DNA of 9,509 nt from an uncultured Fusobacterium sp. GTDB taxonomy: Bacteria > Fusobacteriota > Fusobacteriia > Fusobacteriales > Fusobacteriaceae. Location: positions 1 through 9,509 of the forward strand of contig NZ_CAJKIS010000065.1 in the NCBI RefSeq assembly GCF_905200055.1, given 5' to 3'. Positions 1 through 6,268 of the stretch are shown here, piece after piece (within the stretch, counting starts at the first letter, position 1; each line of letters begins with the position of its first letter). The translations under genes were made by a program, and so were the position numbers. The notes beneath the pieces are model-generated. The model searched no databases, was not told where the DNA came from, and was given only the letters and a program-made list of their open reading frames with translations.

Positions 1-130
1 ATTTAGCACAACCAGATGGTCCTACAAAAACCATAAATTCTCCATCTTTAATTTCCAAATCAATTCCATGTACAGCTTTAAATCCATTTGGATACTGCTT
101 TTCCACTTTCTTTAACACTACTTTCGCCAT
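1..130 (-). CDS. Sugar ABC transporter ATP-binding protein (MalK/UgpC/MsmX type), partial at left edge
   Basis: Only the first 43 codons are in the window; the rest lies beyond the left edge. The visible protein begins MAKVVLKKVEKQYPNG and reaches the Walker A loop (GPSGCAK, residues 37-43). Together with the VHGIDLEIKDGEFMVFVGPSG stretch this is the N-terminus of the MalK/UgpC/MsmX family, the cytoplasmic ATPases that power carbohydrate ABC importers and often serve several permeases. The start is supported by GGAGGG four bases upstream. The third Walker A glycine is alanine here (GCAK instead of GCGK). It lies downstream of the polysaccharide lyase on the same strand, but a terminator-like hairpin separates them, so co-transcription is uncertain. 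The substrate cannot be read from this fragment. The family call is firm; the specific gene name is not. Confidence 0.85.
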   Translation of the reverse strand, partial: MAKVVLKKVEKQYPNGFKAVHGIDLEIKDGEFMVFVGPSGCAK

Positions 131-323
131 TTTTCCCTCCATAAATACTTTTATGCTTGATTTTTATATATAATAACTTTTATTATTAGCTATCTTGTTC
201 ACTTAATTTTCTATTTATCTTATTTTTATACATTTGTTATTTTTCTCAATTATTACATAACAAAATTTAATTGTAAATCTTCTGTTTTGGCTATCCCATT
301 TTCCACAATTTATAGTTTAAATT
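131..323 (-). promoter_or_regulatory. Intergenic leader upstream of the ABC ATPase gene
   Basis: This extremely AT-rich spacer separates the lyase terminator from the ATPase start. A GGAGGG ribosome site sits at 135-140. The region must hold the ATPase promoter if the gene is transcribed independently, but I find no -35/-10 pair that stands out from the AT background. A weak inverted repeat (TAATAA/TTATTA, 171-188) is present and is expected by chance in such sequence. Confidence 0.3.
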
Positions 324-360
324 AAAAAATAGTCTTTTTAAATTAAAAAGACTATTTTTA
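324..360 (-). terminator. AT-rich hairpin terminator after the PL8 lyase gene (possibly bidirectional)
   Basis: A perfect inverted repeat, arms 325-340 and 344-359 around a 3-nt loop, starts about 20 nt after the lyase stop codon. The core AGTC/GACT pairs are flanked by A and T runs, so on the minus strand the hairpin ends in a U-rich tract. The stem is mostly A-T and weaker than the other two terminators in the window. The A/T runs on both sides would let it act in either direction. Confidence 0.65.
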
Positions 361-378
361 TAATCCTATTCTACTGTT

Positions 379-2319
379 TTATTTTTCAATATCTAGTATC
401 TCACAAAACTCTTTTCCATTTTCTCTAAAATTCCAATTAACTTTATAAATTTTTTCTTTTGTTTTAATCTCATGGATATTATCTTCTAAGTTTATACACA
501 TATCCTTTTTAAAATCTATTTCACTATTATATGATAATCCCCAAATAATTTTCTTATCATCATTATCATACTCTTTCCAAATTTTAATAAAATATCCATC
601 TTTTTCCTCTATTTCAAAATAGATATTATCTTCTAAATAAAATTTTATATTTAATTCTTCTATTTGAATTTTAGATATTTTCTTATTAAAGTATCTCTCT
701 TTAATCTCCTGTCCATCAACTAAAATTTTAGGTAGATTACTATATTTTTTATTAAATATAGTTGTATATACTTTTTCTTTACTCTCTATATCTGTTTCTA
801 TAAAGATTATTTTAGAATCTATTAAAGCCCAAGATTTTCTACTTTTTAACTTCTCGTTCCAGTTGAGAAACTCCATTGCAACTAACCCATTTTCACCTTC
901 TGAAATTCCATATGCAACTTTATCTTCTACAAAAGAGGATTCAAAGTTTCTTTGGGCGTCTAAACCTTCCATATCCATTTTAATCTCTGTTGTTCCTGGG
1001 ATATAGTAATAATCTACATCTCTCCAATAATCTTTATAGTCATTTACTCCATCATATAAATAGTATGCTCCATCTCCAGTATACCAACCTTTTAAGTTCT
1101 CACCATTCATAGCTTCATAGTTTCCAATAGTTGATGAGTGCATTGCTATTCCAAAGGCATATTTTTCCTCTCTTTTCATCACTCTAACCATTTTATTGCA
1201 AACGTTTATACTATTACTATACTTTTCTATCTCTTGTCCTCTGTATTTCTCTAAAAGATCTATTAATTTTTTATATAAAAATGGGGATTTTTCCTCTCCT
1301 AAATATTTTTCTACTCCATATTTAGTAATTTCTCTTAAAATAGTATTCTCTAACTTTTTGCATTTATCATTTTCAAAAATTGAAGATACAACTAAAATAT
1401 CATTTAATATACGATGCCCTATAACTGAATCACTATTATTTGCTCTATCTATTCCTCTTCCTGATAGCATATCTGTAAAACTTCCATTATAGAAAAACGG
1501 TTCAAAAGAATTTAAGATTATATCATAAAGATCATCAACTTTTTTTATAACTGAAGTATACTTACTATCACTTATAACATATAAGATCTCTCCTATTCCT
1601 GATAATAATACTTCTCCATATCCTCCAGCATATGGTATTGCCTCATGCTGAATAAAAGATCCATCTCTATAAAATCCCTCTCCTCTATCTTTCTCATTAT
1701 ACTCCCAAACTTCTGGCAGTGATTCTAAGGCTAATTTTACCTCATCTTCATCTCCTAACAGAATACCTCTAAATAGAGAGATCTTAACTGTATCTACTCT
1801 ATTTCCTCCAGTTGATAATCTCAATGGTTTTCCACTTGGATGAATAGCTACTGGATTATTCCCAGAATATCTTGGATCCGGTTGAAAATATCTGCTAGTT
1901 TTCAGATTCTCAACTATTATTTCATCTTTAATTTTTCCTTTCATTAACATAAAAATATCATTCATTGTAAAAGGTATTCCAATCTCCCATTGCCACCAGT
2001 TTGTATGTTCTACACTATGCAAATTATAAAAACACTCTCTAAACCTTTCTATCTTTTCTTCAATAAAGTTTACAATAAATTCATCATTATAATATTTCGT
2101 TCCTTTAATATAATATCCTTTACATAATAAAAGTAGTTTTGCATATAAGACTTTTATTTTTACTATGTTGTCTTTTGTTTCTTCATAATCCAAGTTAGAG
2201 ATCTCTTCTATTATTTGTTCCATCTCTTTATTATAAAATTCAATTATCTCTAAACTACCTTCCCCATTTCCTGTTAAAAATTCTATTCTCTTTTCTATCA
2301 TTTTTTGACACTCTCTCAT
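379..2319 (-). CDS. Polysaccharide lyase family 8 (hyaluronate/chondroitin-type lyase) without signal peptide
   Basis: The 646-residue protein matches the PL8 lyases, which cleave uronic-acid polysaccharides (hyaluronan, chondroitin, xanthan) by beta-elimination. Visible PL8 landmarks are NWWQWEIGIP (107-116), GGNRVD with Asn173, DGSFIQH with His225, AGGYG with Tyr234, SGRGIDR with Arg288 and Arg292, NGENLKGWYTGDG (405-417) and PGTTE (441-445). The His-Tyr spacing (9) and His-Arg spacings (63 and 67) match those I recall for pneumococcal hyaluronate lyase, so the catalytic set looks complete. An N-terminal alpha/alpha toroid (about 1-330) is followed by the beta-sandwich part. The protein is shorter than typical secreted PL8 enzymes. 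It starts MRECQKMIEKRIEF with no hydrophobic leader; AAGGTGGTG (2325-2333) supports this start and an in-frame TAA at 2332-2334 blocks any extension. A cytoplasmic location is therefore inferred. The substrate is not decided by sequence; oligosaccharides brought in by a transporter fit the neighbouring sugar ABC ATPase. Confidence 0.88.
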   Translation of the reverse strand: MRECQKMIEKRIEFLTGNGEGSLEIIEFYNKEMEQIIEEISNLDYEETKDNIVKIKVLYAKLLLLCKGYYIKGTKYYNDEFIVNFIEEKIERFRECFYNLHSVEHTNWWQWEIGIPFTMNDIFMLMKGKIKDEIIVENLKTSRYFQPDPRYSGNNPVAIHPSGKPLRLSTGGNRVDTVKISLFRGILLGDEDEVKLALESLPEVWEYNEKDRGEGFYRDGSFIQHEAIPYAGGYGEVLLSGIGEILYVISDSKYTSVIKKVDDLYDIILNSFEPFFYNGSFTDMLSGRGIDRANNSDSVIGHRILNDILVVSSIFENDKCKKLENTILREITKYGVEKYLGEEKSPFLYKKLIDLLEKYRGQEIEKYSNSINVCNKMVRVMKREEKYAFGIAMHSSTIGNYEAMNGENLKGWYTGDGAYYLYDGVNDYKDYWRDVDYYYIPGTTEIKMDMEGLDAQRNFESSFVEDKVAYGISEGENGLVAMEFLNWNEKLKSRKSWALIDSKIIFIETDIESKEKVYTTIFNKKYSNLPKILVDGQEIKERYFNKKISKIQIEELNIKFYLEDNIYFEIEEKDGYFIKIWKEYDNDDKKIIWGLSYNSEIDFKKDMCINLEDNIHEIKTKEKIYKVNWNFRENGKEFCEILDIEK

Positions 2320-2324
2320 TTTGC

Positions 2325-2333
2325 CACCACCTT
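2325..2333 (-). promoter_or_regulatory. Ribosome binding site fixing the PL8 lyase start
   Basis: AAGGTGGTG lies 5 nt before the ATG and overlaps an in-frame TAA (2332-2334). Together they exclude a longer N-terminus and therefore a missed signal peptide. Confidence 0.8.
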
Positions 2334-2420
2334 ATTTTCTTTTCTATATTTTTATCACTATTTTTATAATAAAACAATCTTCAATATTCAGCTAATCTCT
2401 TTAGATAGAAAATTGAATAT

Positions 2421-2456
2421 AAATAAAAAAAGAGGCTATAATCTCTTATAGCCTCT
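2421..2456 (-). terminator. Intrinsic terminator of the rubrerythrin gene
   Basis: A perfect 11-bp stem (arms 2431-2441 and 2446-2456) encloses a 4-nt loop, GAGA in the transcript. On the minus strand it is followed by seven U residues, an A and more U (2421-2430). It starts about 22 nt after the rubrerythrin stop codon, so that gene is probably monocistronic and the downstream lyase needs its own promoter. Confidence 0.92.
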
Positions 2457-2478
2457 AAATAACTAAGTTATATTTTAA

Positions 2479-3030
2479 TTATTTTCCAAAGTATCTGTTT
2501 AGTAATCCAGCGAAAGCTCTTCCGTGTCTAGCTTCGTCTTTAGCCATTTCATGAACTGTATCGTGAATAGCGTCGAATCCTAACATTTTAGCTCTTTTAG
2601 CGATATCAAATTTTCCAGCAGTTGCTCCATATTCAGCTTCTACTCTCATTGTTAAGTTCTTTTCAGAAGAATCAGATACACATTCTCCTAGTAATTCAGC
2701 AAATTTAGCTGCATGTTCAGCTTCTTCAAAAGCTATTCTTTTGTAAGCTTCAGCAATTTCAGGATATCCTTCTCTGTCAGCTACTCTTGACATTGCAAGG
2801 TACATTCCAACTTCTGTACATTCTCCTTCAAAGTTAGCTCTTAATCCAGCGATGATTTCTTCATCTCCACAAGCTAGTCCTTCTCCAACTTTATGTTCAG
2901 TAGCCCAAACTCTTTCTGCTCCTTCTACTACTTCTTCCCATTTATCTTTTCCTGCTTTACAAACTGGACATACCTCTACTGCAGGGTCAGTTATAATTTC
3001 TCCACAAACTTTACATCTCCATTTAGCCAT
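2479..3030 (-). CDS. Reverse rubrerythrin (N-terminal rubredoxin, C-terminal diiron ferritin-like domain)
   Basis: The 183-residue protein has an N-terminal rubredoxin-like iron centre (Cys6, Cys9, Cys21, Cys24 in CKVCG and CPVC), then a four-helix ferritin-like domain. Likely diiron ligands lie in ECTE (70-73), EEAEH (102-106), VEAE (130-133) and DEARH (165-169). Classical rubrerythrins carry the rubredoxin domain at the C-terminus, so this is the reverse type known from clostridia and other anaerobes. There it reduces hydrogen peroxide (and oxygen) with electrons from NADH-dependent partners in the cytoplasm. An ATG two codons upstream (3036) is in frame but only 2 nt from AAGGAGG (3039-3045), whereas ATG 3030 has the normal 8 nt, so I chose 3030. 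It has its own strong promoter and terminator and appears monocistronic. Its codons look less extremely AT-rich than the lyase, as expected of a highly expressed gene. Confidence 0.93.
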   Translation of the reverse strand: MAKWRCKVCGEIITDPAVEVCPVCKAGKDKWEEVVEGAERVWATEHKVGEGLACGDEEIIAGLRANFEGECTEVGMYLAMSRVADREGYPEIAEAYKRIAFEEAEHAAKFAELLGECVSDSSEKNLTMRVEAEYGATAGKFDIAKRAKMLGFDAIHDTVHEMAKDEARHGRAFAGLLNRYFGK

Positions 3031-3038
3031 AATCATTT

Positions 3039-3045
3039 CCTCCTT
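3039..3045 (-). promoter_or_regulatory. Ribosome binding site deciding the rubrerythrin start
   Basis: AAGGAGG sits 8 nt before ATG 3030 and only 2 nt before the alternative ATG 3036, favouring the shorter protein beginning MAKWRC. Confidence 0.85.
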
Positions 3046-3090
3046 AATTTCTATTTTATTTCCTTTTTCTAATTTATAATCATTACATTT

Positions 3091-3105
3091 TTATTACAAT
3101 AATAA
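3091..3105 (-). promoter_or_regulatory. Possible PerR/Fur-family operator at the rubrerythrin promoter
   Basis: TTATTA-TTG-TAATAA is a perfect 6-3-6 inverted repeat that overlaps the last two bases of the -10 box and covers the expected transcription start. It resembles the 15-bp PerR box of Firmicutes (TTATAATNATTATAA) in length and symmetry, and peroxide regulons commonly include rubrerythrins. AT-rich sequence produces such palindromes by chance, so this is only a candidate. Confidence 0.35.
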
Positions 3106-3132
3106 TATACTATATATTCCTAATTATGTCAA
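3104..3132 (-). promoter_or_regulatory. Near-consensus housekeeping promoter of the rubrerythrin gene
   Basis: A perfect TTGACA (3132 to 3127) is followed by a 17-nt spacer and TATATT (3109 to 3104), five of six matches to TATAAT. This is the best sigma-70/SigA-type promoter in the window. It predicts a leader of roughly 65-70 nt before the start codon and fits strong expression. Confidence 0.8.
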
Positions 3133-3203
3133 CACTTTTTTTATTTATTCTTTTCTAAAAATATTATATTTTATATATAGTAAACTTTTCTTTTTAATAT
3201 AGT

Positions 3204-3238
3204 TAAAAAAAAGAGAGCTAAATCTCTTTAACTCTCTT
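3204..3238 (-). terminator. Intrinsic terminator of the tpiA-gpmI operon
   Basis: The minus-strand transcript forms a 12-bp stem (arms 3227-3238 and 3211-3222, with one G-U pair) around a GAGA loop. A U run (3205-3210) follows. It begins about 10 nt after the gpmI stop codon and separates the glycolytic operon from the rubrerythrin promoter. Confidence 0.9.
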
Positions 3239-3248
3239 CTATCCAAAA

Positions 3249-4769
3249 TTATTTTACTAATAATGAGTGTCCATTCATATCTTCTGGTTTATCTAATCCT
3301 AATATTTCTAACATAGTAGGAGCGATATCAGATAATTTTCCATCTTCTAATTTATAATTTTTATATTTATTAGAGATCATAATAAATGGAACTTTATTTG
3401 TTGTATGAGCTGTAAATGGTATCTTAGTAACTGGATCTTCCATTAGTTCAACGTTTCCATGATCTGCTGTAACTAATAGTGTTCCATCTAATTCTAATAC
3501 TTTTTCAGCTACTTTTCCTAAGCATAGATCTATTTTCTTAACAGCAGAAACAGCTGCATCAAATACTCCTGTATGTCCAACCATATCTGGGTTAGCATAG
3601 TTGATGATGATAACATCATAAGTATCTGAATTTAAAGCTTCCATTAGCCCTTCAGTAACTCCACAAGCTGACATTTCAGGTTGAAGATCATAAGTAGCTA
3701 CTTTTGGAGATGCTACAAGTTTTCTATCTTCTCCCTCATATTGAGCTTCTTTTCCTCCATTAAAGAAGAAAGTAACGTGAGCATATTTTTCTGTTTCAGC
3801 AGTTCTAAGTTGTTTTAATCCTGCTCTAGAAATAACTTCACCAAATGTGTTGTTAATATCTTTCTCTCCATAAACTACTGGAGCATCAATTGTAGCATCA
3901 TATTGACGCATACAATAGTATTTTAATCCTAAGTATTCTCTTTCAAATCCTGTAAATTCTTTATCGTTAAGAGCTCTAGTTATTTCTCTAGCTCTATCTG
4001 GTCTAAAGTTAAAGTTAATGAATACATCACCTTTTTTAATAGTTCCTTCAGCTTTAACAACAGTAGGAATTACAAATTCATCAGTTACTTTTTCAGCATA
4101 AGATTTTTCTATTGCTTCAACTGCTGATGCTGCTGTATTTCCTTTTCCATATACCATAGCGTCATAAGCTTTTTGAACTCTATCCCAGTTTTTATCTCTA
4201 TCCATTGCATAGTATCTTCCTGAAAGTGTAGCTATTTCTCCAGCTCCAATTTCAGCAGCTTTAGCTTCTACAGTTTTTATGAAGTCAAGAGCTGATTCTG
4301 GTGGAGTATCTCTTCCATCTAAGAATGCATGAATATATGCTTTTACTCCATATTTTTTAGCCATCATTAATAATCCAAAAAGATGATCTATATGTGAGTG
4401 AACTCCTCCTGTTGAAAGAAGTCCTCCAAAGTGAACAGGTTTTCCCTCTTTTTGAGCATATTCAAAAGCTTCTTTTAATACAGGGTTTTCAAAGAAAGTT
4501 CCCTCTCTTATATCTTTTGAAATTTCAACTAATGGTTGATAGATTACTCTTCCTGAACCTATATTTAAGTGTCCAACTTCTGAGTTCCCCATTTGTCCAT
4601 CAGGTAGTCCAACTGCTTCTCCAGATGCTTCTAATTCTGAGTGTGGATACTCTTTTTGTAATCTATAGAAATTTTCTGGGTTTGCAGCAGTTATTGCATT
4701 TTTTTGCTCAGGGTTTTTATTGATTCCCCATCCATCTAATATCATTAACATTAAAGGTTTCTTTTTCAT
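3249..4769 (-). CDS. gpmI: 2,3-bisphosphoglycerate-independent phosphoglycerate mutase
   Basis: This 506-residue cytoplasmic enzyme interconverts 3- and 2-phosphoglycerate in lower glycolysis through a phosphoserine intermediate and two Mn ions. Length and motifs match the alkaline-phosphatase-superfamily iPGM. First-metal-site Asp12 lies in LDGWG, and the nucleophile Ser63 lies in MGNSEVGH. Substrate-site residues include His124 (GGVHSH), Arg153/Asp154 (DGRD) and Arg185 (SGRYYAMDRD), with the FNFRPDRAR loop near 253-261. The remaining metal ligands are Asp395, His399 (NPDMVGH), Asp436, His437 (ADHGN) and His455 (AHTT). No key residue is missing. The ATG follows AGGAGA at a normal distance. 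The gene starts 18 nt after tpiA on the same strand, so the two form an operon, closed by the terminator downstream. Confidence 0.97.
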   Translation of the reverse strand: MKKKPLMLMILDGWGINKNPEQKNAITAANPENFYRLQKEYPHSELEASGEAVGLPDGQMGNSEVGHLNIGSGRVIYQPLVEISKDIREGTFFENPVLKEAFEYAQKEGKPVHFGGLLSTGGVHSHIDHLFGLLMMAKKYGVKAYIHAFLDGRDTPPESALDFIKTVEAKAAEIGAGEIATLSGRYYAMDRDKNWDRVQKAYDAMVYGKGNTAASAVEAIEKSYAEKVTDEFVIPTVVKAEGTIKKGDVFINFNFRPDRAREITRALNDKEFTGFEREYLGLKYYCMRQYDATIDAPVVYGEKDINNTFGEVISRAGLKQLRTAETEKYAHVTFFFNGGKEAQYEGEDRKLVASPKVATYDLQPEMSACGVTEGLMEALNSDTYDVIIINYANPDMVGHTGVFDAAVSAVKKIDLCLGKVAEKVLELDGTLLVTADHGNVELMEDPVTKIPFTAHTTNKVPFIMISNKYKNYKLEDGKLSDIAPTMLEILGLDKPEDMNGHSLLVK

Positions 4770-4787
4770 TTATTTCTCCTATTTCTA

Positions 4788-5543
4788 TTATTTTCCAGCT
4801 TTAACAATTTCAGCAAATGATGCAGCTTTTAGAGATGCTCCTCCAATAAGTCCACCATCTATATCTTTTTGTGCAAGAAGTTCAACGGCATTTTCAGGTT
4901 TCATTGATCCACCATATTGAATTGTCATTTCTTCTGCAACAGCTTCACCAAACATTGACACAAGTACGTCTCTTACTTGTCTGTGAGTTTCTTGAGCCAT
5001 TTCTGGAGTTGCAGTTTTTCCAGTTCCAATTGCCCATACTGGTTCATAAGCAACAACAACTTTTGCAGCTTCTTCAGCAGTAAGTCCTTTTAATCCTCCT
5101 CTAATTTGAGTTTCAGTAACTTCTGCAGTTCTTCCAGATTCTCTATCTTCTAATTTTTCTCCTATACAAAGAATTGGTAACATTCCTGCTGCTAAAACAG
5201 CTTTTACTTTTTCATTGATGAATTCATCTGATTCGTGGAAGTATTCTCTTCTTTCTGAGTGTCCTAAAATTACATATTTTACTCCTATTGATTTAAGCAT
5301 TAAAGGTGATACTTCTCCAGTATATGCTCCTGATTCTTTAGGATATACGTTTTCTGCAGCTATTTCAATATTGCTTCCTTCAACTGCTTTTACAGCATCT
5401 GATAAAGCTGTAAATGGAGCTCCAATTACTATTCCTACATTTTCTATTCCTGCTACTAGTCCTTTTAATTCTGTAAGCATTTCTACAGCTTCTGCATTTG
5501 TTTTATTCATTTTCCAGTTTCCAGCTATAATTGTTTTTCTCAT
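4788..5543 (-). CDS. tpiA: Triose-phosphate isomerase
   Basis: This 251-residue TIM-barrel enzyme interconverts dihydroxyacetone phosphate and glyceraldehyde 3-phosphate in the cytoplasm. Catalytic residues are all present: Asn9 and Lys11 (GNWKMN), His95 (GHSERRE) and Glu167 (AYEPVWAIGTGK). Glu167 is followed by the mobile loop 6 at 168-176. Phosphate-binding GGS and GGLIGGASL segments are near the C-terminus. Length is normal for bacteria. An in-frame ATG five codons upstream (5558) sits on the ribosome site itself. ATG 5543 has GGAGG at an 8-nt distance and gives the usual MRKTIIAGNWK N-terminus, so I chose 5543. It is the first gene of a two-gene glycolytic operon with gpmI. A 95-nt gap separates it from the preceding operon. 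Confidence 0.97.
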   Translation of the reverse strand: MRKTIIAGNWKMNKTNAEAVEMLTELKGLVAGIENVGIVIGAPFTALSDAVKAVEGSNIEIAAENVYPKESGAYTGEVSPLMLKSIGVKYVILGHSERREYFHESDEFINEKVKAVLAAGMLPILCIGEKLEDRESGRTAEVTETQIRGGLKGLTAEEAAKVVVAYEPVWAIGTGKTATPEMAQETHRQVRDVLVSMFGEAVAEEMTIQYGGSMKPENAVELLAQKDIDGGLIGGASLKAASFAEIVKAGK

Positions 5544-5551
5544 TGAAAAAA

Positions 5552-5556
5552 CCTCC
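5552..5556 (-). promoter_or_regulatory. Ribosome binding site deciding the tpiA start
   Basis: GGAGG lies 8 nt before ATG 5543. The upstream in-frame ATG (5558) directly overlaps this site and so is unlikely to be used. Confidence 0.85.
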
Positions 5557-5585
5557 ATTTTTTTATTTTATCTTTCAGTATAAAT

Positions 5586-5612
5586 ATTATCACAGTAATC
5601 TTTATTTTTCAA
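5586..5612 (-). promoter_or_regulatory. Candidate promoter of tpiA-gpmI
   Basis: TTGAAA (5612 to 5607) and GATAAT (5591 to 5586) are separated by 15 nt. The -10 is preceded by TGT, so it reads as an extended -10 (TGTGATAAT). The short spacer is a weakness. I see no convincing terminator after the previous gene, so read-through from the upstream operon could also feed tpiA. Confidence 0.4.
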
Positions 5613-5638
5613 ATGTATCAATGGTTACATAATAACTC

Positions 5639-6250
5639 TTAATTGAGCAATCTTTTACGTTTTTCCTCTTCAGCAATATCAGAATAATATTCCTCTAAGT
5701 TCTCATAAAATTCACTCAATAATTCTCCCATATCAAACTCCATAATATCCAATAGTTCAACTATGTCTCTTGAGTCATAAGCCTTCTCAACATTTGTTAA
5801 TTGCTCTTTAAAATCCTCAATATATTCATCAAAGTCTGAATAAATAAAATCCAAAATATGATTCTCTTGTATGATTAAAAGTAGATTATAGAACCATCTT
5901 AAAAAAATTAACATCTCTATTAACTTAATCTCTTCCTCTTCTGTGAGTATTCCTTGATCATCTGTTCCCAATGTTTCAAACATACTAAAGTATTTATCTA
6001 TATATCCTCTTGCATCAACTATTGATTCAAGGATAATTCCCCCTTGACTTTTAGTAATAACCTCTATAACCTTTAAATTTTTAACATCAACTATACTATT
6101 ATCCTTTATAGCATGTCCATTTATATAAATTTTATGAGCTATTTTATCTTCCTTATCAAGTCTTTTATTTATAACTGATATTGCTCTCCCTAAGCTCTTA
6201 AAGCTTTTTTGTCCCAATTCAATTTTTACATTATCAACATATACTTCCAT
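5639..6250 (-). CDS. Unrecognised acidic protein of the rluD-comF operon
   Basis: I do not recognise this 203-residue protein. Residues 1-70 (MEVYVDNVKIELGQKS through KVIEVITKSQ) alternate short hydrophobic strands with one basic helix, compatible with a small beta-rich domain of ubiquitin-like or beta-grasp type. Residues about 75-200 are predominantly helical and strongly acidic, with many Glu and Asp (TEEEEIKLIEML, EYIEDFKEQL, ENLEEYYSDIAEEE). They end in a basic tail (KRKRLLN). There is no signal peptide, no convincing membrane segment and no cysteine pair or obvious catalytic motif. A possible role in protein-protein contacts is a guess. The start has a good ribosome site (AGGAGA, about 5 nt away). 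It follows comF by 18 nt and is the last gene of the operon before the tpiA promoter gap. The intact frame, ribosome site and tight spacing argue for a real gene. Confidence 0.85.
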   Translation of the reverse strand: MEVYVDNVKIELGQKSFKSLGRAISVINKRLDKEDKIAHKIYINGHAIKDNSIVDVKNLKVIEVITKSQGGIILESIVDARGYIDKYFSMFETLGTDDQGILTEEEEIKLIEMLIFLRWFYNLLLIIQENHILDFIYSDFDEYIEDFKEQLTNVEKAYDSRDIVELLDIMEFDMGELLSEFYENLEEYYSDIAEEEKRKRLLN

Positions 6251-6268
6251 CTTTTCTCCTAATTTTCT

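Noticed and set aside
171..188. AT-only inverted repeat in the ABC ATPase leader, considered as an operator or riboswitch
   Set aside because: Six A/T pairs in this composition are expected by chance, and no conserved riboswitch features are visible.
2340..2420. Promoter for the PL8 lyase
   Set aside because: Several poor TTGnnn/TAnnnT pairs exist (for example TTGTTT with TAAAAA), but none stands out from the AT-rich background, so no site is called although one must exist after the rubrerythrin terminator.
2852..3079. Plus-strand open frames opposite the real genes (for example 2852-3079, 4394-4723, 5215-5583, 6297-6521, 7510-7719)
   Set aside because: They lie antisense to well-supported genes, have low-complexity Ser/Phe/Leu compositions typical of the complement of AT-rich genes, and show no recognisable domain.
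5614..5634. Weak inverted repeat just after the acidic-protein gene, considered as a terminator
   Set aside because: Only about 5 bp pair (ATGTA/TACAT) with an 8-nt loop or larger, and no U run follows on the minus strand.
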